NCBI GenBank assembly: GCA_023667015.1
Contig: JAMPAX010000001.1
Coordinates: 616,351 to 680,350, forward strand
Length of the DNA stretch: 64,000 nucleotides
Source of the DNA: Muribaculaceae bacterium
GTDB lineage: Bacteria > Bacteroidota > Bacteroidia > Bacteroidales > Muribaculaceae
Reading direction: 5' to 3'
Numbering within the stretch: the stretch's first letter is position 1; every line of letters starts with the position of its first letter. Below, piece after piece: positions 17,539 to 27,468 of the stretch. The notes under the pieces were generated by a model, which saw nothing but the letters and a program-made list of their open reading frames with translations, was not told the origin of the DNA and did no database searches. A program made the position numbers and the translations under genes.

Positions 17539-19988
17539 TATATCAGTAGCATTGCAATTCTATATGTGATGAATGATAATACCCAGGCAAGCCCCGTATT
17601 ATATAAGAATGAGAAGAGTCCATACTTCCAACTGCCGCTTTCACGGATTACGGCGGTTAATGTGGCAATACATGGGAAGTAGAGTAGCACAAATACCATG
17701 AATGCCAGCGCGCTGGCTTTGTTGAAGGGCGCTTTTCCGGTTACCTTCGATGTAGTTTGTAGTCTCTGTGACAATAGATCTGCATCGTCGTCACCTACAT
17801 AAAGTACTCCTAAGGTAGAGACTACCACTTCTTTGGCCGCTGTGCCTGCAATTAGCGAGACGCTGACTTTCCAGTCAAGATCCATTGGCCTGACTGCGGG
17901 TTCCACTCCTTTGCCGATATATCCCAAAATAGAGTGTTCCTGCTGATATTGGCTGACGATCAGATTTTCTATTTCTTCAGAATCGCTGTTTGCTAAGGTA
18001 GACTTCGGCATATCTTCCATTACTTTTGCCGTATAATCTGCCGGAATCTGTGAGGCATTATATCGTGGGAAATAGGATAATGCCCAAATTATGATTGAGG
18101 CTATCAGAATTATGCCCCCCATCTTGTTGAGGTATTGACGTGCCTTTGCCCACATGTTTCTCAGAGTGGCTTTCAATGTAGGTATGCGGTAGGGGGGAAG
18201 TTCCATGACGAAGGGTGTCTCGTCTTTTTTAAACCAGAATTTTCTGAGTAGCTTGGCAGTCAGAACCGCTACGATTATTCCCAAAAGGTAAAGTCCGAAG
18301 AATACCAACGAGCCATGTTTCGGAAAGAATGCGCCGACAAGCAATACGTAGATTGGTATGCGAGCCGAACAGCTCATAAAGGGATTTATCAGTATTGTTA
18401 TCAGTCGTGAGGATCGACTCTCGATAATACGTGTTGACATAATTGCCGGGACGTTACATCCGAAGCCCATGACAAGTGGTATGAATGACTTACCGTGTAG
18501 CCCCATCCGGTGCATTAGCTTATCCATTATGAAGGCTACGCGTGCCATATATCCTGAATCTTCCATGAAGGAGATAAAGGCGTAGAGTATCAGAATATTG
18601 GGAAGGAATACTATTACTCCTCCAACGCCTCCTATTATGCCATCGAGCAGTAGATCCTTTAGCGGGCCATCGGCCATATGTACTCCTATCTGTTCTGAAA
18701 TCCATCCTACAAGATTCTCTATCCATTCCATTGGATAGGAGCCTATCTCGAAAGTGGCCCAGAACATCAACCACATTATCAGTAGGAATATCGGGAATCC
18801 AAATAGCTTATTGGTGACAAATGTGTCGATAATTTTTGTTGATTTCTCTTCTTGGAGTTTATCGCCGCTGAGTGTCTCTGCCAATGCTCCTGCTATGAAG
18901 CCGTATTTTTCTGCCGAAATTATGTCTGTGAGGTCATTGCCCATCTCTTTTTCGACTTTGGCCGATACGTCATCTCTAATCTCTACTATCTGCTGATAAT
19001 CTTTTTGCTTGCTGAGGATATGTTCTGCTTCCGGATCTTTCTCAAGCATTTTTATGGCGAGATAGCGCGGTGAGAAGGTCTGGGGAAGGGAGGTGTCTTT
19101 TTTGATTTCGTCTTTGACGGCTGTGACGGCATCTTCAACTATGGGATTCATTTTGACATGAATGTGGCGCACGTGCTTGTTGCGCAATTCATAAACCTCA
19201 ATAATCGTGTCAAGTAGGTTGTCAACACCTTTCCCCGTAGATGCTATTGTCGGCACAATGGGAACTCCCAACATTGCCCCGAGCTGTTGGAAATCAAGTT
19301 TGCGATTGGAGCGTTCGAGCTCATCGTACATGTTGAGGTCTATAATCATACTTCGGTTCATGTCGATAAGCTCAGTAGTCAGATATAAGTTGCGCTCCAG
19401 ATTGGAAGCTACTACGACGTTGACAATGACATCGGGTGTTTCTTCGCGCAAGTATCTCATTACGTATAGTTCCTCCGGTGAATAAGCCGATAGAGAATAA
19501 GTGCCCGGAAGGTCTACGATGTTTATTTTATATCCTTTATACATCAGAGAACCGGCCTTTGCACCGACGGTCACTCCGGCGTAGTTGCCTACATGCTCAT
19601 GCGCTCCGGAGACTATATTGAAAAGGGAAGTTTTGCCGCAGTTGGGGTTGCCTACAAGTGCTACATTAATTATGCGGTCTTTGCGCATCTGAAGGTCGGA
19701 GTTATGATCGTCATGTTCTCCGATATTAGCACTATGCTTATCAACAGTGGCGTTCTTATATTCTTCAGGAGTTTCTACTTCAATAAGCTCAGCTTCAGCC
19801 CGCCTCAAGCTGACCTCATAGTCCATGATACGGTATTTGACAGGGTCTTTGAGCGGTGCGTTGAGAATGGATGTAACCTCATGACCTTTTACGAAACCCA
19901 TTTCCATGACTCTCTTGCGAAAAGCTCCATGCCCAAGAATCTTTATGATGATTCCGGATTGTCCGGGTTGTAGTGCGGAAAGTCTCAT
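17538..19988 (-). CDS. feoB: Ferrous iron transporter, FeoA-FeoB fusion
   Basis: This 816-residue protein imports Fe2+ across the inner membrane. Residues 1-75 form an SH3-like FeoA domain (LQPGQSGIIIKILGHGAFRKR), then comes the FeoB GTPase domain with G1 motif GNPNCGKT (113-120) and DLPGTYSL, a helical regulatory domain, and two Gate membrane domains with GFGCNVPAIMSTR. The C-terminal half has about eight to ten membrane helices. FeoA-FeoB fusion is a known arrangement in Bacteroidota. A palindrome overlapping the promoter region is a candidate iron-responsive operator. Confidence 0.96.
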   Translation of the reverse strand: MRLSALQPGQSGIIIKILGHGAFRKRVMEMGFVKGHEVTSILNAPLKDPVKYRIMDYEVSLRRAEAELIEVETPEEYKNATVDKHSANIGEHDDHNSDLQMRKDRIINVALVGNPNCGKTSLFNIVSGAHEHVGNYAGVTVGAKAGSLMYKGYKINIVDLPGTYSLSAYSPEELYVMRYLREETPDVIVNVVVASNLERNLYLTTELIDMNRSMIIDLNMYDELERSNRKLDFQQLGAMLGVPIVPTIASTGKGVDNLLDTIIEVYELRNKHVRHIHVKMNPIVEDAVTAVKDEIKKDTSLPQTFSPRYLAIKMLEKDPEAEHILSKQKDYQQIVEIRDDVSAKVEKEMGNDLTDIISAEKYGFIAGALAETLSGDKLQEEKSTKIIDTFVTNKLFGFPIFLLIMWLMFWATFEIGSYPMEWIENLVGWISEQIGVHMADGPLKDLLLDGIIGGVGGVIVFLPNILILYAFISFMEDSGYMARVAFIMDKLMHRMGLHGKSFIPLVMGFGCNVPAIMSTRIIESRSSRLITILINPFMSCSARIPIYVLLVGAFFPKHGSLVFFGLYLLGIIVAVLTAKLLRKFWFKKDETPFVMELPPYRIPTLKATLRNMWAKARQYLNKMGGIILIASIIIWALSYFPRYNASQIPADYTAKVMEDMPKSTLANSDSEEIENLIVSQYQQEHSILGYIGKGVEPAVRPMDLDWKVSVSLIAGTAAKEVVVSTLGVLYVGDDDADLLSQRLQTTSKVTGKAPFNKASALAFMVFVLLYFPCIATLTAVIRESGSWKYGLFSFLYNTGLAWVLSFITYRIAMLLI

Positions 19989-19998
19989 TTCTCTGTAG

Positions 19999-20022
19999 TT
20001 TGTAGTTTAGTCTACAAATTTA
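19999..20022 (-). promoter_or_regulatory. Possible feoAB -7 box with overlapping palindrome
   Basis: TAAATTTG (20015-20022, minus strand) looks like a -7 element, although no good -33 element stands at the right distance. It overlaps an inverted repeat TTTGTAG-N6-CTACAAA (19999-20018), a plausible operator at the transcription start. Confidence 0.45.
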
Positions 20023-20028
20023 GTCATA

Positions 20029-20066
20029 AAATAAGGATTCGCCTATTTTCAGACGAATCCTTATTT
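20029..20066 (-). terminator. Terminator after the S9 peptidase gene
   Basis: A 13-base perfect stem (AAATAAGGATTCG and complement) lies between the S9 peptidase gene and feoAB. A second small palindrome, ATACCTACATGTAGGTAT (20092-20109), precedes it directly after the stop codon. Confidence 0.8.
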
Positions 20067-20121
20067 GTTGTTAATCTCAAAATACCTACATGTAGGTATC
20101 TTATTTCGCTATTTTCTCCTT

Positions 20122-22272
20122 TCAGAAGGAGTCTGCTGTTGTTACGGCATAGGGCTTTTCGGGTTTGTCGGCTTTCTTCCCTTTCAGGTATTTGTCGAGG
20201 AAGCGGAAGAATACGCGTTGCCATAGAATAGCATTCTGAGGCTTTAATACCCAATGGTTCTCATCGGGGAATACGAGCATTTCAGCTTCGAGACCATTCA
20301 TTTTGGCAGCATTGAAGGCCATCATTCCCTGAGATGCAAGGATGCGATAGTCGAGTTCTCCTACCGTTATGAGCATCGGTGCCGTCCATTTGTCTACGAA
20401 TTTATGGGGGGAGTTGGCGAATGTACCCTGTGCTGTGACATTGCTCTTGTCCCAGTATGGGCCGCCCATGTCGTAGTCTGCGAAGAACATCTCTTCGGTT
20501 TCAAGATATTGAGCTTCGATGTTGAAGATTCCTGCATGTGCTATGAGTGCTGCAAAGCGTCCTTCATGATGGCCGGCAAGCCAATATACGGAGAAGCCCC
20601 CGTAGCTTGCTCCTACAGCTCCTACGTGTTCTTTGTCAACGTATGGCTCTTTTGTCATGTAGTCTACTGCTGCGAGGTAGTCTTTCATGTTCTGGCCGCC
20701 GTAGTCACCGGAAATTTGATGGTTCCATTCATAGCCGAAGCCGGGGGTGCCACGACGTGCAGGTGCTATGACGATATATCCGTTGGCTGCCATGATGCGG
20801 AAGTTCCAACGATAGCTCCAGAACTGGCTTACGGCCTGCTGAGGACCACCCTGGCAATAGAGGAGTGCCGGGTATTTTTTGTTGGGGTCGAAGTTCGGGG
20901 GAAGTATCACCCATGTCAACATCTCTTTGCCATCGGTGGTAGGCACCATTCTTTTCTCTACCTTCACCTGAGCGAGCTTGTCGAGGATATCTTGGTTTAT
21001 GTCGGTGACAGGTGTGACCTTTCCTTTTTCGATAGCTACGATATCATTGGGCTGAAGCATGTTGTGGCGGATGGCATATACTTTGCCCTGAGCCGTTGGC
21101 ACAACACTGCTGTAGTCCCACATCTCAGCAGCGAGGGTATCTACGGCGCATGTGGCTACGTTGATTTTAAATACGGGCTCTGTGCCGTTGTGGTAGCCGG
21201 CGAAGTAGATTTCTTTGCCGTCAGGCCCCCATGTGAATTCTTCCGGCCAGCGATCCCAGTTGGCAGTAAGGTCTCTCTTCTTTTTTGTGGCCATATCCAT
21301 CACCATCAGTCTGTTTTTGTCAGCTTCATATTTTGGAGTGGCCATGGACAACCATGCTATGCTCTTGCCATCGGGGGAGAATTTCGGAGCTGTGTCGTAG
21401 CCTGGATTTTCTTCGGTGAGATTGACGGTTTTGCCACTCGCGAGGTCGTAAAGATATAGGTTGGAGTTGGTAGAGAATGCATAGTCTTTGCCTACTTCTT
21501 TGCGGCTGACGTAGATCAATTGCTTTGAGTCGGGACTCCAAGCGAAGGATTCTGCACCGCCGAAGGGTCGCATCGGACACTCATAGGGCTCATCTTTCAT
21601 GATATCTTTGGCATCTGATATCTTCTTGCCATCAAAGTTGGCTACGAAGGGGTGGGGTATCTGTGTAACCCATTCGTCCCAATGTTTGTACATCAGGTCG
21701 TTGACAACGCGTCCTGTGGTTTTCGGCAGTCCCTCGAATACGGTGGTATCTTGGTTGAAGGGTTTGATAGCGGCACTCATGACTACTCTCTTGCCATCGG
21801 GGGAGAAGCGGAATGATTCTACGCCATTTTCCATCGATGAAAGGCATATTCTGTCGCCGCCATCGGCCTTCATGGAGAATACCTGGGGCTTGCCGCTTTC
21901 TTTGTCTTTAGCGAGGAAGGCTATGCGCTCTCCGTTGTCTATCCATTGGAGGCTCGATTCAGACCCGGCTGTAGTGGTAAGCCGTTTCATCTCCGAGCCA
22001 TCAGCATTCATGGTGTAGATTTCGGAGTTCCCTTTGTTCTCCTCGATATCCTCATAGGTGAGTGTGAAGGCTATTGTCTTGCCGTCAGGTGAAAGTGTGA
22101 ACTCTCCAATTCTGCCAAAGGCTTCGAGCACCTCGGGTGTCAGCATGCCGTCTTTAATCTCCACTACAGGCTTTTCGATGATCTTCTCATCGTCGGATGC
22201 TCCGGAGGAGTTACATCCAATTAGAAGTCCCGGGAGTAGCATTGCACTCATTTTCAGGGGTAGTTTATTCAT
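20122..22272 (-). CDS. S9 family (prolyl oligopeptidase) lipoprotein peptidase
   Basis: This serine peptidase probably removes dipeptides or cleaves short peptides outside the cytosol. I use the ATG at 22270-22272, which gives a lipoprotein signal (MNKLPLKM... LLIGC); a start at 22314 would add 14 residues before it. The N-terminal two thirds form a WD40/TolB-like beta-propeller with repeated LSPDGK-type phrases. The C-terminal alpha/beta hydrolase domain has the triad Ser556 (GASYGGF), Asp641 (ELDYR) and His673 (ENHW). A helpful comparison is the DPP-like S9 enzymes of gut Bacteroidota. It stands alone between two terminators or promoters. Confidence 0.9.
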   Translation of the reverse strand: MNKLPLKMSAMLLPGLLIGCNSSGASDDEKIIEKPVVEIKDGMLTPEVLEAFGRIGEFTLSPDGKTIAFTLTYEDIEENKGNSEIYTMNADGSEMKRLTTTAGSESSLQWIDNGERIAFLAKDKESGKPQVFSMKADGGDRICLSSMENGVESFRFSPDGKRVVMSAAIKPFNQDTTVFEGLPKTTGRVVNDLMYKHWDEWVTQIPHPFVANFDGKKISDAKDIMKDEPYECPMRPFGGAESFAWSPDSKQLIYVSRKEVGKDYAFSTNSNLYLYDLASGKTVNLTEENPGYDTAPKFSPDGKSIAWLSMATPKYEADKNRLMVMDMATKKKRDLTANWDRWPEEFTWGPDGKEIYFAGYHNGTEPVFKINVATCAVDTLAAEMWDYSSVVPTAQGKVYAIRHNMLQPNDIVAIEKGKVTPVTDINQDILDKLAQVKVEKRMVPTTDGKEMLTWVILPPNFDPNKKYPALLYCQGGPQQAVSQFWSYRWNFRIMAANGYIVIAPARRGTPGFGYEWNHQISGDYGGQNMKDYLAAVDYMTKEPYVDKEHVGAVGASYGGFSVYWLAGHHEGRFAALIAHAGIFNIEAQYLETEEMFFADYDMGGPYWDKSNVTAQGTFANSPHKFVDKWTAPMLITVGELDYRILASQGMMAFNAAKMNGLEAEMLVFPDENHWVLKPQNAILWQRVFFRFLDKYLKGKKADKPEKPYAVTTADSF

Positions 22273-22363
22273 TAGATTTAAAGTATGGTTTATCTTTTTT
22301 CGTATTTTTTGCAAATTTAAGAATTTATTGGATATTTTAAGACTGTTTCTAAAGATTTCTTAT

Positions 22364-22371
22364 TAAATTTG
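22364..22371 (+). promoter_or_regulatory. Possible -7 element of uvrB
   Basis: TAAATTTG stands 24 bases before the uvrB ATG and matches the Bacteroidota -7 consensus. No clear -33 TTTG is seen at the normal distance, so this is a weaker promoter call. Confidence 0.4.
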
Positions 22372-22394
22372 AAGTTGGATTTTAAGATTTATCA

Positions 22395-24497
22395 ATGGAT
22401 TTCAAACTTTCTTCTGAGTATTGTCCCACCGGTGACCAACCGGAGGCTATAGCTGAACTCTCCGATGGCGTCAACGCCGGTATGCCGTATCAGACCCTCT
22501 TGGGCGTCACGGGCTCCGGTAAGACTTTCACGATAGCTAATGTCATCCGGAAGGTGCAAAGGCCTACTCTTATACTTTCTCATAATAAAACTCTTGCCGC
22601 TCAGCTCTATTCGGAGTTTAAGAATTTCTTTCCGGATAATTCAGTGCAGTATTTCGTTAGCTATTATGATTATTACCAACCGGAGGCGTATATCCCCGGC
22701 TCTGATAAGTATATCGAAAAGGACCTGATGATCAACGACCAAATTGAACGACTCAGACTCTCAACGACGGCTGCCCTGCTTTCAGGGCGTCGTGATGTGA
22801 TTGTTGTCTCTTCGGTTAGCTGTATCTATGGTATGGGCAATCCTGAGGATTTCCAGCAGAGTATTGTGGACGTTCATGTTGGCAGAATCATAACCCGCAA
22901 TGCTTTCTTACGTGAGTTGGTCAATTCTCTTTATTCTCGTACTGAGGGTGAACTCGGTGCCGGACAGTTTAAGGTCAAGGGTGATACGGTTGATATTAAG
23001 CTCTCTTTTGAGGATATTCAGCTGCGTATCGTATTCTGGGGTGATGAGATTGAGAAAATTCAGACTGTAGACCCCCGGACTGGTATTGTGCTCACAAACC
23101 TTGATGCCTTCAAGGTATATCCGGCGAATATTTTTGTGACAACTAAGGAGCGAACAGCCTCGGCGATAGATCATATTGCCGTAGACCTCGGTTCCCAGTG
23201 TGAGTTCTTCCGCAGTGAAGGTCGTATTCTTGAAGCAGAACGTCTGCGTGAACGTGTAACATACGATCTTGAGATGATTAAGGAGCTCGGACATTGCTCG
23301 GGCATCGAGAATTATTCGAGATATTTCGATGGCCGTCAACCCGGTGCCCGTCCGTTCTGTCTTCTTGACTATTTCCCCAAGGATTTTTTGACTATTATCG
23401 ATGAGAGCCATGTGACTCTTCCTCAGATTCGTGGTATGTATGGAGGCGATCTTTCTAGAAAAACAAATCTTGTAGAGTATGGATTTCGTCTCCCCGCAGC
23501 GCTCGACAACCGTCCGTTGAAGTTTGATGAGTTTGAACGTCTGACTCCCCAGACTATCTATGTCTCAGCGACTCCCGGAGACTATGAACTTCAAAAAAGC
23601 GAGGGTGTCTTTACAGAACAGATTATTCGCCCTACCGGATTGCTTGATCCTGAGATTGAGGTGCGGCCTTCTCTCAATCAGATTGATGACCTTATGGAGG
23701 AAATTAGGCGTCGCACTGATGCCGATGAGCGTGTGCTGGTCACTACTCTTACCAAGCGTATGGCTGAGGAACTCAACGATCATTTTACACGTTGGGGATT
23801 GAGTTGCGCCTATATACATAGTGATGTCGACGCGCTCGAGAGAATACGTATCCTTGAAAATCTTCGCGAAGGTATGTATGATGTTCTTATCGGAGTCAAT
23901 CTGCTGCGCGAGGGGTTGGACCTGCCGCAGGTAAGTCTCGTAGCTATTCTGGATGCTGATAAGGAGGGTTTCTTGAGAAATCATCGTTCGCTGACACAGA
24001 CTGCCGGCCGTGCCGCTCGTAATGTCAATGGTAAGGTAATTATGTATGCTGATAAGATTACACAGTCTATGCAACTTACGATTGATGAGACAAACAGGCG
24101 TCGTGCTAAACAGATGGCTTACAATGAAGCCCATGGCATAACGCCGACTCCGATTGTCAAGACTACTAAGAATGATCTTATTGAGCTTTATTCCGTTGAT
24201 GAGGAGGCGACACGCAATGAGTCTTCTTATAGAAACAAGCCGCAGTCTTCAAAGTCCGGAAAGGGGAGTGGCGGCAAGAAAACACAATCGCCAAGACCTT
24301 ATATCGAGGAGGAGCATCGTGTAGAGTATGCTGCTGACCCGGCCTACGAAATGATGAATCCTGCAGATTTGGAACGAATGATAATCCATCTGCGTTCAGA
24401 AATGGTGGAGGCAGCCAAGCGAACGGATTTTATTCAGGCTGCTCAGTATCGCGACGAGATGTTGGCTCTCGAGGAACGCCTGCAGACTCAGAAGTAA
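22395..24497 (+). CDS. uvrB: Excinuclease ABC subunit B
   Basis: UvrB is the damage-verifying helicase-like subunit of nucleotide excision repair and works with UvrA and UvrC. The 700-residue protein has Walker A GVTGSGKT (37-44), the beta-hairpin region YYDYYQPEAYIP, DESHV, and a C-terminal UVR motif (residues about 655-695) for UvrC binding. Between helicase core and UVR motif is a variable Ser/Lys-rich linker. The radical SAM gene follows after 39 bases on the same strand. Confidence 0.97.
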   Translation: MDFKLSSEYCPTGDQPEAIAELSDGVNAGMPYQTLLGVTGSGKTFTIANVIRKVQRPTLILSHNKTLAAQLYSEFKNFFPDNSVQYFVSYYDYYQPEAYIPGSDKYIEKDLMINDQIERLRLSTTAALLSGRRDVIVVSSVSCIYGMGNPEDFQQSIVDVHVGRIITRNAFLRELVNSLYSRTEGELGAGQFKVKGDTVDIKLSFEDIQLRIVFWGDEIEKIQTVDPRTGIVLTNLDAFKVYPANIFVTTKERTASAIDHIAVDLGSQCEFFRSEGRILEAERLRERVTYDLEMIKELGHCSGIENYSRYFDGRQPGARPFCLLDYFPKDFLTIIDESHVTLPQIRGMYGGDLSRKTNLVEYGFRLPAALDNRPLKFDEFERLTPQTIYVSATPGDYELQKSEGVFTEQIIRPTGLLDPEIEVRPSLNQIDDLMEEIRRRTDADERVLVTTLTKRMAEELNDHFTRWGLSCAYIHSDVDALERIRILENLREGMYDVLIGVNLLREGLDLPQVSLVAILDADKEGFLRNHRSLTQTAGRAARNVNGKVIMYADKITQSMQLTIDETNRRRAKQMAYNEAHGITPTPIVKTTKNDLIELYSVDEEATRNESSYRNKPQSSKSGKGSGGKKTQSPRPYIEEEHRVEYAADPAYEMMNPADLERMIIHLRSEMVEAAKRTDFIQAAQYRDEMLALEERLQTQK

Positions 24498-24536
24498 TCA
24501 GAGAGTACATATTGATTTGATGTGTCATAATTTGAT

Positions 24537-26372
24537 ATGAAGGATTTATATTACCCACCCAAGGATAAGTATCTACCCACCTCTGCCGATGAGATTAAGG
24601 CACTTGGCTGGGATCGCCCCGATATTATTATCTTCTCAGGTGATGCCTACGTAGACCATCCTTCCTTTGGAGCTGCTGTGATTGGCAGGACTCTCCAGAA
24701 GGCCGGTTATAAAGTCGCTTTAGTCCCTCAGCCCAACTGGCGTGATGATTTGCGCGATTTCAAGAAACTTGATCGTCCCCGCCTCTTTTTCGGTGTGTCG
24801 GCCGGCGCTATGGATTCGATGGTCAATCATTATACAGCTGCTCGCCGTCTGCGCCATGATGATGCTTATACTCCCGGAGGAAGACATGGCATGCGTCCTG
24901 ATTATCCTACTATAGTCTATTCAAAAATTCTCAGGGAGCTATATCCCGATGTGCCGATAATTGCCGGTGGTATTGAGGCTTCTATGAGGAGAGTCTCGCA
25001 TTATGATTATTGGCAAGATCGCCTCCTCCCGCCAATTCTTGTAGACGCCCCGGCGGATATGCTTGTCTACGGCATGGGTGAGAAGTCGATGATTGAAATA
25101 GCCCGCAGGCTCAATTCCGGAGAATCAATTTCTGATATTTGCGATATTCCGCAAACAGTATTTTTTTCTTCCGAGACTCCCTCTGATGATTCTATAGTAT
25201 TGCATAGTTATGAGAAGTGTCTTAAGGATAAACGTCTTCAGGCCCTTAATTTTAAGGAAGTGGAGACGGAGTCTAACCGGATGTATGGTAAGATAATCTT
25301 TCAGAGTGCGGAGGGACATTTAGTGCGTATAAATCCTATGTATCCTCCATTGTCTACTAAGGAGGTGGATGAGCCTTATTCCCTCCCTTACACCCGATTA
25401 CCCCACCCTCGCTATCGTGGTAAAGTCATCCCCGCGTATGAAATGATACGTCATTCTATCTGCATGCATCGAGGCTGTTTTGGCGGTTGTTCTTTTTGCA
25501 CGATCTCTGCCCATCAAGGAAAGTTTATAGCCTCTCGTTCTAAGGAGTCCATACTCAAGGAGGCCGGGCAAGTTGTCGCAATGCAGGATTTCAAGGGTTA
25601 TATTTCAGATCTTGGAGGACCATCGGCTAATATGTATGCAATGAGCGGTAGAGATAAGTCGATATGCGAGAAGTGTAAACGTCCTTCTTGTCTGCATCCT
25701 GCACCATGCCGAAATCTTAACAATGACCATGGCCCGCTTCTTGATATTTATAAGTCGGTAGACGATATTCCCGGTGTTAAGAAGTCGTTTATAGGAAGTG
25801 GTGTGCGTTATGATCTCTGTATAGCTCCTAATCCGAATTCTAAAATATCGAAGGCCAACAGAAGGTATATATCCGAACTTATCCGCAACCATGTCAGTGG
25901 TCGGTTGAAGGTTGCTCCCGAACATACTTCAGACCATGTATTAAATCTCATGCGTAAGCCTTCGTTTGCTCTTTTCCGTGAGTTCAAAAGAATTTTTGAT
26001 CGTGAAAATCGTGAGGCCGGCTTGCGCCAACAGATTATACCTTATTTTATATCTTCCCACCCTGGATGTTCGGAAGAAGATATGGCAGAGTTGGCGGCAA
26101 TTACTAAGGACCTGGATTTTCATCTTGAGCAAGTGCAGGACTTTACTCCTACCCCTATGACTCTTTCTACGGAAATCTATTACACCGGTATCAATCCCTA
26201 TACGGGCGAGAAGGTATATACAGCCCGCACGGAGCGTCAGAAGCAGGATCAACGCAGATTCTTCTTCTGGTACAAGCCGGAATCAAGGCGTGATATCATC
26301 GAACGTCTTAAGCGTATGCATCGCCCGGACCTTATCGACCGCCTCTACAGCCGTAATCGCATCAGAAATTAA
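24537..26372 (+). CDS. YgiQ-family radical SAM protein
   Basis: This 611-residue protein belongs to the YgiQ (UPF0313) radical SAM family. The 4Fe-4S/SAM motif is RGCFGGCSFC, with Cys314, Cys318 and Cys321. The N-terminal part resembles the family-specific domain (FFGVSAGAMDSMVNHYT), and a second Cys cluster (CEKCKRPSCLHPAPC) follows the radical SAM core. Family members have no well-defined reaction. It follows uvrB closely, so both may be on one transcript. A 13-base inverted repeat overlaps its stop. Confidence 0.9.
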   Translation: MKDLYYPPKDKYLPTSADEIKALGWDRPDIIIFSGDAYVDHPSFGAAVIGRTLQKAGYKVALVPQPNWRDDLRDFKKLDRPRLFFGVSAGAMDSMVNHYTAARRLRHDDAYTPGGRHGMRPDYPTIVYSKILRELYPDVPIIAGGIEASMRRVSHYDYWQDRLLPPILVDAPADMLVYGMGEKSMIEIARRLNSGESISDICDIPQTVFFSSETPSDDSIVLHSYEKCLKDKRLQALNFKEVETESNRMYGKIIFQSAEGHLVRINPMYPPLSTKEVDEPYSLPYTRLPHPRYRGKVIPAYEMIRHSICMHRGCFGGCSFCTISAHQGKFIASRSKESILKEAGQVVAMQDFKGYISDLGGPSANMYAMSGRDKSICEKCKRPSCLHPAPCRNLNNDHGPLLDIYKSVDDIPGVKKSFIGSGVRYDLCIAPNPNSKISKANRRYISELIRNHVSGRLKVAPEHTSDHVLNLMRKPSFALFREFKRIFDRENREAGLRQQIIPYFISSHPGCSEEDMAELAAITKDLDFHLEQVQDFTPTPMTLSTEIYYTGINPYTGEKVYTARTERQKQDQRRFFFWYKPESRRDIIERLKRMHRPDLIDRLYSRNRIRN

Positions 26373-26395
26373 AATAATTTCGATTTCTGATGCGA
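26357..26395 (+). terminator. Inverted repeat at the end of the YgiQ-like gene
   Basis: TCGCATCAGAAAT (26357-26369) and its exact complement (26383-26395) enclose a 13-base loop. It covers the last codons and stop of the gene. No T run follows, so it may be a weak terminator or an RNA-stabilising hairpin. Confidence 0.55.
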
Positions 26396-26400
26396 TGGTT

Positions 26401-26440
26401 GATGGTTTAAAGAAGATGGTTTAAAGAAGATGGTTGAAAG
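26401..26440. repeat. 14-base tandem repeat GATGGTTTAAAGAA
   Basis: Two perfect copies (26401-26414, 26415-26428) and a third partial copy stand directly before the tpiA -33 element. Confidence 0.9.
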
Positions 26441-26470
26441 TTGTTGTTTCGGATATTTTTGTTAATTTTG
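26441..26470 (+). promoter_or_regulatory. Bacteroidota-type promoter of tpiA
   Basis: TTG (26441-26443) is followed after 19 bases by TAATTTTG (26463-26470), 21 bases before the tpiA ATG. Confidence 0.65.
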
Positions 26471-26491
26471 CAAATTAATAAATCTTAAGTT

Positions 26492-27247
26492 ATGAGAAAA
26501 AACATTGTTGCAGGAAACTGGAAAATGAACACTACCCTCAATGAGGGTGTGGATCTCGCTAATGATATCTACAATGCCCTCAAGGGTAAGAAGGTGAATT
26601 GCGATGTGGTTATTTGTGTGCCTTTTACACACCTTACAACCGTAAACGCTGTAATAGAGCCCAGAGTAGTTGGGCTGGGTGCCGAAAACTGCTCCGAACA
26701 TGACAAGGGTGCTTATACCGGTGAGGTTAGCGCTGCTATGGTGAAGTCTACAGGTGCTACCCACGTAATCCTTGGCCATAGCGAACGCCGTCAGTATTTC
26801 GGAGAAAATAATGAGCAGCTCCTCGCTAAAACTCGTCAGGCTCTCGCCAACGAGCTTACTCCCATCTTCTGTGTAGGTGAGGTCCTCGAGGAACGTGAGA
26901 ACGGCTCTTATAATGACGTCGTTAAGGGTCAGGTTGAGGCTCTCTTTGAACTTTCTGCCGAGGATTTCAGCAAGATTATTATTGCTTACGAGCCGGTTTG
27001 GGCTATCGGCACCGGCAAGACTGCTACTGCAGAGCAGGCTGAAGATATGCATGCCCACATCCGCAAGGTCATCGCCGACAGGTATGGTAATGATATCGCC
27101 GATAATACATCGATTCTTTATGGTGGCAGCTGCAAGCCCGCCAATGCCAAGGAGCTTTTCTCAAAACCCAATGTGGATGGTGGCCTGATTGGCGGCGCGG
27201 CTCTTAAGGCTGATTCTTTCATGGGTATTATCGAAGCTTTTGACTAA
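26492..27247 (+). CDS. tpiA: Triosephosphate isomerase
   Basis: This glycolytic enzyme interconverts dihydroxyacetone phosphate and glyceraldehyde 3-phosphate. The 251-residue TIM barrel has the catalytic Lys in NWKMN, the electrophilic His in GHSERR, and the catalytic Glu in [10 protein letters not shown] with its loop 6, plus the phosphate-binding YGGS. It has a clear promoter and is followed after 221 bases by the SPOR gene and folE, an order I remember as common in Bacteroidota. Confidence 0.98.
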   Translation: MRKNIVAGNWKMNTTLNEGVDLANDIYNALKGKKVNCDVVICVPFTHLTTVNAVIEPRVVGLGAENCSEHDKGAYTGEVSAAMVKSTGATHVILGHSERRQYFGENNEQLLAKTRQALANELTPIFCVGEVLEERENGSYNDVVKGQVEALFELSAEDFSKIIIAYEPVWAIGTGKTATAEQAEDMHAHIRKVIADRYGNDIADNTSILYGGSCKPANAKELFSKPNVDGGLIGGAALKADSFMGIIEAFD

Positions 27248-27297
27248 TATCTAATATAAGGTTGATGTATCATTAACGTATTCTCAATAGAACGTAG

Positions 27298-27361
27298 GGA
27301 CGTACGGCCCGTTCGTCCGTAATTAATCAGCGTTTATAACGGATGCCCGGGTTGTTTGTCC
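27298..27361. repeat. Two GGACG/GGATGC palindromic repeat copies
   Basis: 27298-27318 has arms GGACG and CGTCC; 27341-27361 begins GGATGCCCGGG and ends TTTGTCC. They belong with the copies at 1462-1524 and 58751-58823. The gap 27248-27468 holds nothing else that I recognise. Confidence 0.55.
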
Positions 27362-27468
27362 AAGCGTTACTATTTGAGATACACTCACCCATATTCTTCA
27401 GACTCTCTCCCTCTGAATACTCTTCTTAGTTATTCAAAAACTCTCCTTACCTTATAAAATTACCAGCA

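Noticed and set aside
20254-21459. Open frame of 401 codons on the plus strand opposite the S9 peptidase
   Set aside because: The composition is Cys/Val/His-rich in a shadow-like way and no domain is seen, while the peptidase has a full catalytic triad.
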